IMG/VR virus record: IMGVR_UViG_3300015360_000065
Coordinates: 1-49,203 of that record
Origin: a virus
Length of the DNA stretch: 49,203 nucleotides
Direction: 5' to 3' (one strand)
Below the pieces are notes generated by a model. It saw only the letters and a program-made list of their open reading frames with translations. It did no database searches and was not told the origin of the DNA. The translations under genes and the position numbers were made by a program. Position 1 is the first letter of the stretch. Each line of letters starts with the position of its first letter. This document shows, piece by piece, positions 1-5,927 of the stretch.

Positions 1-34
1 AAAAAAAAGGCCACCCAGGAAACCCTGAGTGGCC
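1..34 (-). terminator. Rho-independent terminator after the capsid gene
   Basis: On the minus strand an 11-bp perfectly paired stem (one G-U pair), starting GGCCACTCAGG, has a GTTT loop and is followed directly by at least eight T residues at the window edge. It lies 22 nt past the stop codon of the major capsid gene, so it is placed to end the capsid transcription unit. It is the clearest intrinsic terminator in the window. Confidence 0.93.
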
Positions 35-56
35 TTTGTCTGAACCTAAGTCCTAC

Positions 57-938
57 TTAGACTCGGGTTACAACCAGGCGGGTGAGACCACGGGGATTGA
101 AAACCCCTATGCCCACGTTTTCAAAACAGGAAAATCCGATTGTGCGAGCTTTCGGATCATCCGCAGAGAGCACGGTAAGTTCCGTACGCACTGGAAAGCG
201 GCCGAAGTTATCGGCCTCGGCGCATACGTAAACGAACCCAGCTGGGACCAGACGAGACGTGATGATCTGAGCGCCCCACAGGGTCGCCTGCAGACCGGTC
301 TTGAGTAATGTCGCCTGCGACTCGATATCCAGGATGTCACGACCGAATTTACGGATATCCGCATAGTCGGTAGCGTTCATATAGATTCTGGCGACGCGCA
401 AGTCGTGACGCTCGACCTCTGCAAACGCGTCGGCAAGGACGCTAGGAGAGATCGGAGCCACAACCGCGATATCAGGGTTGGTCTGACCGGGCAGCGTGTC
501 GAAGCCCGAGACAGCGACGCTGTCCAGAACTGCGAACACACGCTCGTCCTCAGCTGCCTGGATCTGAGCTTTTGCCAAATCCTGGGCCCGCTCAATCAGG
601 TCGAAGCGACGTTCCTTAATCTGCGTCAGGGGTATTTCCGGGTTCGAGGCAATCTCGAACAATGGGAAAATCACTCGACGAGGTTTCTGGATCGCTACGA
701 TGTTTTGGCCTTCCTCACCAACAACGAATGCCGTAACTTCTGGATCTTTGTCGTAGATGGGGAGTGCGCCATCAGGCAGCTGCTCAACCAGCAGGGTCTT
801 ACGACCCACCGCCGTGTAATCACGACGAAGGCGGAGAGGCTGGATCATGGAGCTAGCGAGCTTGGCACGGCCAGCAGCGGTCTTGATATACTCGCTAATG
901 ATCTGTTGCTTTAATTCGTTAGATACTTGTTGTGACAT
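57..938 (-). CDS. Major capsid protein (HK97-fold type)
   Basis: A 293-residue protein that is probably the major head subunit. I infer this from its length, its mixed alpha/beta composition without signal or membrane segments, its N-terminal helix followed by an extended-loop-like stretch (LPDGALPIYDKDPEV near residues 54-68), and above all its place as last gene of the portal, protease, scaffold, capsid series. The later part (IYMNATDYADIRKFGRDILD, then TGLQATLWGAQIITSR near residues 211-226) looks like the P and A domains of HK97-fold subunits. The start has a clear AAGGAAAAAG ribosome site, and a strong terminator follows the stop. Family assignment rests on context and general features, not on a search. 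Confidence 0.82.
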   Translation of the reverse strand: MSQQVSNELKQQIISEYIKTAAGRAKLASSMIQPLRLRRDYTAVGRKTLLVEQLPDGALPIYDKDPEVTAFVVGEEGQNIVAIQKPRRVIFPLFEIASNPEIPLTQIKERRFDLIERAQDLAKAQIQAAEDERVFAVLDSVAVSGFDTLPGQTNPDIAVVAPISPSVLADAFAEVERHDLRVARIYMNATDYADIRKFGRDILDIESQATLLKTGLQATLWGAQIITSRLVPAGFVYVCAEADNFGRFPVRTELTVLSADDPKARTIGFSCFENVGIGVFNPRGLTRLVVTRV

Positions 939-982
939 GGCTTCTTTTTCCTTGGTTTCCCAGTTAAAGGTCTTGGTTCCGC

Positions 983-1594
983 TCAGATGCGGAGATCAAT
1001 AACCATGAGCGAGTTGTTCGCATCCGGGGCAACCTTAACGATGCCGATGATGGTAGCCGTACCAGAGCTAGCCTGTTGCTCGTAAGCATCGGCGAGCACG
1101 TTGGTGATGAGACCGTTCGAGCTAGCGTAGAGCACATTGCCCGCCGCGTAGACAACAGCCGCCGAACCACTAGCCTGATTCTGAGTCTCCCAGAGGTCCA
1201 CTCCGACAGTGCCGCGTCCACAAAGGTAAGGACCCTTGCCGGAGGCAACACCAGGCGTGTTTTCGAAAGGATTCCCGAGAGAATCATTGATAAACAGACC
1301 TAGTGGCTTAAGCGTGACGCTGAAAGCCGACGCGATCTGAATGGCACCGCCGAGAAAACCGTTGCCGGCGTCGGGGCGAGTGAATGCGATGCTTGCACCG
1401 AGTACACCCTTTTTACTAATACCTGCGAGCCTGGTGCTCACATTTGCGGACGTGGTGACAACTGGGGGGTTGTTCTGCGTGAATGCGTCTGCCGAGAGGA
1501 CACCCATAGAATTACGGATACCCTCGTAGAAGATCTGCACACGAGCTGACGTTTCCCGGAAATCACCCGAGCCCTGGCCGTTGGATAAAGGCAT
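983..1594 (-). CDS. Probable capsid decoration or head structural protein
   Basis: A 203-residue protein rich in Gly, Ala, Ser, Val and Thr, with few charged residues and no membrane segment, as expected for a beta-rich virion protein. The end reads IGIVKVAPDANNSLMVIDLR, a style common in head-decoration or head-stabilising proteins. It sits between the scaffold-like gene and the major capsid gene, where many phages encode a decoration protein. An AGGAG ribosome site precedes the ATG. I do not recognise a specific family. A role as minor capsid protein or head fibre component is equally possible. Confidence 0.55.
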   Translation of the reverse strand: MPLSNGQGSGDFRETSARVQIFYEGIRNSMGVLSADAFTQNNPPVVTTSANVSTRLAGISKKGVLGASIAFTRPDAGNGFLGGAIQIASAFSVTLKPLGLFINDSLGNPFENTPGVASGKGPYLCGRGTVGVDLWETQNQASGSAAVVYAAGNVLYASSNGLITNVLADAYEQQASSGTATIIGIVKVAPDANNSLMVIDLRI

Positions 1595-1682
1595 TTGCTT
1601 ATTTCTCCTGTTAGCGTTTGCTGGGGTTGATCAAAATATACATCTGGGTCTTAAATCTTAGGGGATTGGTAAACCAAACTAA

Positions 1683-2966
1683 TTACGAGTTGAAAACACT
1701 CGTAACGTCTGGTGCCGATGCCCAAAGTCCTTGTAGACGATCCACCTCGACATTAGCCGAACCTGCGGATCCGCCACCCAACTGAGACACTCCGCCGGAG
1801 GGGCGGGTACCGACAGTACGGGTCGACGCGGTACGGGATGTACCCGATTGTAGCGCACGGGCGTGCGACGCGTGTTTCACTTCCTCGTGGCTAGCGAACA
1901 GGGCCTGGAGAGCCTCATCCTCTGACCCGAGCCGTGTTTCCGAGGTATCCATCGAAGGACCGTCGAGCTGTATATCGCCCGATGCAGTCATCATCTCTGG
2001 GTACTGTCCCTGCTGTTGGAGCATTTGGTCGAGCAGCATGTCGTCCTGCATCTGCACGTCCTGCATCTGCTGCTGACCCTGCATCTGCTGCTGACCCTGT
2101 TGCTGACCCTGCATCTGTTGCTGACCCTGTTGTTGACCCTGTTGTTGACCCTGCATTTGCTGGTGAGCCTGTGACAGCATTTGCTGTACTTGCTGTTCAG
2201 CCTGCTGCTGGCTAATCTGCTGCTGCTGGGCCTGCTGCTGAATCTGAGCCATCTGCTGGACAAGCTGTTGAGCCTGTTGCTGATTACCCTGTTGCAAAGC
2301 AACACAAGCCTGCTGCTGGAGCTGAGCGATCATGTCGGAGGCCTGCTTCTTCTGCTCTTCTTTGTCGTCCTCTTCTTTGTCGTCCTGACCCTGAGCCTGC
2401 TGAGCCTGCTTCTTCTGCTCTTCTTTGTCGTCCTCTTCTTTGTCGTCCTCTTCTTTGTCGTCCTGACCCTGAGCCTGCTGAGCCTGCTTCTTCTGCTCTT
2501 CTTTGTCGTCCTCTTCTTCTTCTTCTTTGTCGTCCTCCTGAGAAGCCAGGCGAGTCGCAGTAGCGACGATATCCGAGTCAGCCATGTGCATAAATGCAAA
2601 TGCCTGGTCTTCAATCATCTGTTCCGAAGCAGTCTTGGGAAGCATCTTCTTAGCGATGTGCAGACAGACATCCGCTTTCTTTTCGAGAAAGTCGTCGTCC
2701 TCGTCCTCGTCCTCGTCCTGTTGAGCAGTCTTGAAGGAGTCGCTACGAAACTCGGGCATGCCGATCTCGTTACGCTTAACGGCATCGCCGCTGTATTCTG
2801 CTCGCCACCCACTGGGCGCAACGTCCTCAGCGAATTCAGACGGGCCACCGATATCATAAGCGTCAGCCGCGGGCTGAGCCTTATCGTGCTCCGGGTTATT
2901 CATGGACCCTAGGTCCTCAGCTAATTTAACAATCTGCTTGCGATTCCAAGTAGTACGCTCACGCAT
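1683..2966 (-). CDS. Low-complexity Gln/Glu-rich protein, probable capsid scaffold
   Basis: A 427-residue protein with three parts: an acidic N-terminal third with a DEDEDEDDD tract, a middle of repeated DDKEE and EQKKQAQQAQGQ units, then a long Gln-rich part with QGQQQ and QMQ repeats. The last 80 residues are ordinary (Ser/Gly/Thr rich). Its place directly after the protease and before the capsid genes, and its charged, helix-prone, repetitive nature, suggest an internal scaffold that the protease could cut. I chose the ATG at 2966 because AAAGG lies 10 nt upstream; the longer reading from a GTG at 2990 has no ribosome site. Function is inferred from position only. Confidence 0.6.
   Translation of the reverse strand: MRERTTWNRKQIVKLAEDLGSMNNPEHDKAQPAADAYDIGGPSEFAEDVAPSGWRAEYSGDAVKRNEIGMPEFRSDSFKTAQQDEDEDEDDDFLEKKADVCLHIAKKMLPKTASEQMIEDQAFAFMHMADSDIVATATRLASQEDDKEEEEEDDKEEQKKQAQQAQGQDDKEEDDKEEDDKEEQKKQAQQAQGQDDKEEDDKEEQKKQASDMIAQLQQQACVALQQGNQQQAQQLVQQMAQIQQQAQQQQISQQQAEQQVQQMLSQAHQQMQGQQQGQQQGQQQMQGQQQGQQQMQGQQQMQDVQMQDDMLLDQMLQQQGQYPEMMTASGDIQLDGPSMDTSETRLGSEDEALQALFASHEEVKHASHARALQSGTSRTASTRTVGTRPSGGVSQLGGGSAGSANVEVDRLQGLWASAPDVTSVFNS
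2040..2310 (-). repeat. CTG/CTGTTG-rich tandem repeats coding poly-Gln segments
   Basis: Within the scaffold-like gene, short in-frame units on the plus strand such as CTGCTGACCCTG and CATCTGCTGCTG recur many times and encode QGQQQ, QMQ and QQAQQ on the minus strand. The units vary by single bases, which suggests slippage or unequal exchange followed by drift. Confidence 0.85.
2335..2535 (-). repeat. 15-nt tandem repeats coding DDKEE
   Basis: The plus-strand unit TCTTCTTTGTCGTCC occurs about eight times, in clusters separated by two near-identical blocks that encode EQKKQAQQAQGQ. The reading frame is kept throughout. The blocks are so similar that recent expansion is likely. Confidence 0.9.
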
Positions 2967-3004
2967 GACGGGGATTACCTTTCGTCTCACTCTTTGGGTG
3001 GTGA

Positions 3005-3043
3005 GGTACCGTGTTAATTGTCACGGGTTCAGGTCCGTGTACC
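3005..3043. promoter_or_regulatory. Leader element with two mutually exclusive hairpins
   Basis: Three segments lie in the 92-nt gap between the protease and scaffold genes: GGTACCGTG (3005-3013), CACGG (3022-3026) and CCGTGTACC (3035-3043). The middle CACGG can pair with either flanking CCGTG, giving two 5-bp hairpins with 8-nt loops that cannot form together. The outer GGTAC and GTACC can also pair and close the whole element. It would be in the 5' leader of the scaffold-capsid transcript. A role in attenuation, RNA stability or translation is inference. Confidence 0.4.
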
Positions 3044-3052
3044 TTCATCTGA

Positions 3053-3066
3053 AATGGACTATAAAG
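3053..3066 (-). promoter_or_regulatory. TTATAGTCC motif, candidate promoter of the capsid unit
   Basis: The minus strand reads TTCTCTTTATAGTCCA across the end of the protease gene, whose TAG stop lies inside the motif. The same string with one base fewer (TTCTCTTATAGTCCA) occurs at 49153-49167, and CTTATAGTCAGA occurs at 20252-20263. All three sit shortly upstream of a gene. This fits a phage promoter -10 region, with a start site about 80 nt before the scaffold gene. Not proven. Confidence 0.4.
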
Positions 3067-4669
3067 AGAACCGCGAAACCCCGAGGTCATAGATATGACC
3101 TTTGGAAATGAGAGTATCACGCTCTGAGTTAGTCAGGTCTCGGCCGAAAAAACGGCGACATGCCGCTAAATAACCATCTACATCTGTATATGGGGAGAAC
3201 CCTCCGACTGCCAAAATGGCTCGATAGATACGAGCTTCCCCAGCAATCCTGGATCCTTGAAATTCGTCTAAAAACCTAGAGATTCCAAGTACTTCGCGGC
3301 CTGAGAAAGAATTGGCCGCACGAACCGCATGCCAACCACCATTCTTGAAAAGAATGAGGCCGGCAAAGATACGCCGAGACCTGGACGGATCCTGTACTTT
3401 GGCTTGCACTACCCTGAGGATCTCTTTCCAATAGGGATTAGCGGAAGCCTGATGAACCAGCGTGTTGTTCTGATTCTCAGAAAAGTCGGCACGGGGCTCA
3501 AGCTCACGCTTAGAAATCTCGCCCCGAACCTTATCCATCGCTTTCTCTTTGAGAATATCAGCCAGATCATCAATACCCTTTTGCAGGGAGTCAGGCTTAC
3601 TCTCAAGTGCAGGGGTTGCGATGTCAGGAGTCTGCTGTGTTTGACCCTGATCTTGATCAGATTCTAGATCGGCACCAAAGTCTGGGTCCACCTTATCTTG
3701 CCCAAGAAGTGTTCGATAGTGATGTGGGGTACCGACACTTCTAACAACCTTATCATCACCGTAAATTTGAGAAGGCTTGGAATATCCGGATACCCTGGCC
3801 GCTCGGGCCATAAGGGTGGGATCCACCTGCTGCACAGGCATGGAAAACGCCATCTGGAGTCTAGGGCCGATAGTCTGAACTTCAGTAGGGGTCAGAATAT
3901 CCCGCAAAACAGCGCCCGTGAAAGCCGGGTTAGCAACCCAACTAGCTTCAATGAATTTAACACTATTGGGATTCGTCGAGTGACCACAGAGTTCAGCTAC
4001 TTTGCGAGTCTTACCCAAACCATCCATGAAGGTGTTTCCCTTCATGTATCGAATGTGAGAACATAGCTGTGTCTCGTCCTCTGCCGCATTACCACACCGA
4101 GAACACACGGTGAATTCGACTGAACAGCCCATCGATAGCGTGTTCAACTTCTTAGATTGGATTGCCGCTACCAAAGGTTTATGTCTCAATTCGGTCGCGA
4201 CCAAGATATCAATGTAGATCGACTCCCCGATATCCCGAGCCGCGGCATCAATGATTCTACCCTTAGACATCTCGGCAATTTGGAGATGCTCAACATAGTT
4301 CTGACCCCCGATAAAAGTACGGAAAGTGCTTAAAAGCAGTTTCCTTTCCCATGAATCGTGGTTGTTATTTATGAACTTAGATGTAGCGGGTGTAATATAG
4401 TAATCGTGGAATCTACGATCTACTTGGAAGGCTCCTTCTACATGACGACCTACCGGGCCTGGACCATTCTCAGTATCTACTGAGGCCATGATAGTACAGT
4501 GACTGAGCATGTACTGTTTGGGGTCATACTTCTGAGAAAGATCCTGTCGGGCCTCTCGTTGAGAAAAGGCCGATCCTATTGCGAGTGATGTAGATCGCAC
4601 CTGATCCCATGATGCCATCGTTACGATGGGCTGGACTATCGCAGCATTAGCATACTTTGAAAAAGCCAT
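3059..4669 (-). CDS. Prohead maturation protease
   Basis: A 536-residue protein whose first 270 residues look like the serine proteases that process phage proheads (T4 gp21/HK97 gp4 type). HDSWERKLLLSTFRTFIGG and EHLQ..MSKGRIIDAAARD are followed by a beta-strand IYIDILVAT and then LSMGCSVEF, where the His of the first part and Ser of SMGC are the expected catalytic residues. A CSRCGN...CSHI cysteine/histidine cluster follows the serine and may bind zinc. The remaining half is a long linker (with QDQGQTQQTP) and a separate C-terminal domain near residues 430-536 that I do not recognise. A good AAAGGAAA ribosome site precedes the ATG. It precedes the scaffold and capsid genes as usual. Confidence 0.8.
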   Translation of the reverse strand: MAFSKYANAAIVQPIVTMASWDQVRSTSLAIGSAFSQREARQDLSQKYDPKQYMLSHCTIMASVDTENGPGPVGRHVEGAFQVDRRFHDYYITPATSKFINNNHDSWERKLLLSTFRTFIGGQNYVEHLQIAEMSKGRIIDAAARDIGESIYIDILVATELRHKPLVAAIQSKKLNTLSMGCSVEFTVCSRCGNAAEDETQLCSHIRYMKGNTFMDGLGKTRKVAELCGHSTNPNSVKFIEASWVANPAFTGAVLRDILTPTEVQTIGPRLQMAFSMPVQQVDPTLMARAARVSGYSKPSQIYGDDKVVRSVGTPHHYRTLLGQDKVDPDFGADLESDQDQGQTQQTPDIATPALESKPDSLQKGIDDLADILKEKAMDKVRGEISKRELEPRADFSENQNNTLVHQASANPYWKEILRVVQAKVQDPSRSRRIFAGLILFKNGGWHAVRAANSFSGREVLGISRFLDEFQGSRIAGEARIYRAILAVGGFSPYTDVDGYLAACRRFFGRDLTNSERDTLISKGHIYDLGVSRFSL

Positions 4670-4745
4670 GAGGTTCAGGTTTCCTTTAAGATCTCCAAGT
4701 CACATCAGGAGGCAAAGTTTTCTGCCGCTAATCTTAAGTTACTTT

Positions 4746-5465
4746 TTACCATGATACAGGGTCTCCTTGAGGACCCACGATATCTGCCTGCTTAATTAGA
4801 TAGAGATCTTTAGGGCAAGCAAAGAGTTTGATTCTCAGCCCTTCTGCCATCTTGTATGTCGCTTTACGCATTGCGGTCCCGCACTTGGGGCACGAGGGAC
4901 AACCTGATTTAACCTCAGCCCTGGTCGCCCGGTGCGTGCGATTCTGAGCCATCCAGTATGTCGCGGTCTTCTGTGCTTGCTGACTTAAGAAAAGCTCAAG
5001 TGAGTTCGCGGCAAACCGATAGAGCTTTGAAACTTCATTCCGGAGTTTTGAATCATCATCTGAGAACGATGCGTACCTGTGCCACAGCTCGTCATATGCC
5101 TGAACTTCGTTGGCCCCCTTGTGCACCAGGCGGGCCAGCTCCTTATGGAACCCTGGAGGTAGCTCGGCTGACGCCCAAAGCGTTCTGGAAGCCAGGCGAG
5201 CCCTCTGCTGTTCCAACCCAGGATAGTACGAGAAATCCACCATTGGAGGAAGGAACGAGGCAAACTCCTTGTTAACCTTCACAACATCTTCGGGCGAGAC
5301 CCGCTCATTGCCGAAAGGCCATTGAACGTCGAGAAATCCTATCCCCTTCAGGACCGCCGTGACGCGACCCACATATGGGGATAGGCTGACGCTCCGACTC
5401 GGGATATACCTCTGAACGAAGTCCCCAGGCTCAAATTCCCGACTCAATTTCCAATAGTCAATCAA
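4746..5465 (-). CDS. Protein with SH3/KOW-like N-terminus and C-terminal zinc ribbon
   Basis: A 239-residue protein of unknown function. The N-terminus (EFEPGDFVQRYIPSRSV, GRVTAVLKGIGFLDVQWPFG, near residues 10-53) has the pattern of a small beta-barrel of the SH3/KOW type. The middle is helical. The C-terminus holds CPSCPKCG about 20 residues before a further Cys (LFACPKDL), a likely zinc ribbon. It lies in the head gene block between a small helical protein and the protease, so a virion or assembly role is possible. No catalytic motif is visible. Confidence 0.6.
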   Translation of the reverse strand: MIDYWKLSREFEPGDFVQRYIPSRSVSLSPYVGRVTAVLKGIGFLDVQWPFGNERVSPEDVVKVNKEFASFLPPMVDFSYYPGLEQQRARLASRTLWASAELPPGFHKELARLVHKGANEVQAYDELWHRYASFSDDDSKLRNEVSKLYRFAANSLELFLSQQAQKTATYWMAQNRTHRATRAEVKSGCPSCPKCGTAMRKATYKMAEGLRIKLFACPKDLYLIKQADIVGPQGDPVSW

Positions 5466-5505
5466 AGTGGTGTCCTCTGTCAGGCTCGATTCGATCTGGT
5501 CACAG

Positions 5506-5898
5506 TTAAGCTAAAGGACGGCCGGACGTGGACTTGCCGGCCCGAACTGCTTGCGTCTGATCATCCGCGTATGCCGACATATAGGGTTCGTCAGCATCGG
5601 TCTGCTTGGGAGATGACGGGCCATTAAAGGATGCCATGTAAGACTCATCGGAATCCTGCTGAATCACATGAGCCTGCTTCAGAACTTCGACCTGGCGACG
5701 CTGAAGAGAATCTAATCCGAAGAAACGCTCTTCGAGTGCATCAGCGATCTTATCTAGGTTGTTGACAACCGGGCGGACGCCCTCAAGAGACATGCCCCAG
5801 CTCTTGTAGTTAGCCTGAATATCTCGGGCCAAAGCATCGACTCGACCGAGGATCTCACTGGCCTGCTTGGATTGCACGGCCGACAGTTTCGTAGTCAT
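5506..5898 (-). CDS. Small helical protein of the head gene block
   Basis: A 130-residue protein with a helical, possibly coiled-coil centre (ILGRVDALARDIQANYKSW, then IADALEERFFGLDSLQRRQ) and a polar tail that repeats DESYM/DEPYMSA. I chose the ATG at 5898 because AGGAAAAG precedes it at good distance; a longer frame from 5967 would overlap the upstream gene by 40 nt. It follows the 940-residue protein by 29 nt. I do not recognise a family; a structural or assembly role is inferred only from its neighbours. Confidence 0.6.
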   Translation of the reverse strand: MTTKLSAVQSKQASEILGRVDALARDIQANYKSWGMSLEGVRPVVNNLDKIADALEERFFGLDSLQRRQVEVLKQAHVIQQDSDESYMASFNGPSSPKQTDADEPYMSAYADDQTQAVRAGKSTSGRPLA

Positions 5899-5927
5899 TT
5901 TTTCTTTTCCTATCGGGGGGTTTTGGG

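Noticed and set aside
405-914. Plus-strand open frame opposite the capsid gene
   Set aside because: Antisense to a confident structural gene; no plausible product, and all other genes are on the minus strand.
2030-2560. Short direct repeats as a second CRISPR-like array
   Set aside because: They are in-frame coding repeats without spacer-like unique intervals.
2181-2912. Long plus-strand open frame of 243 codons rich in Leu, Phe and Val
   Set aside because: It is the antisense shadow of the Glu/Gln repeats of the scaffold-like gene; its composition follows from the repeats and it has no own ribosome site or context.
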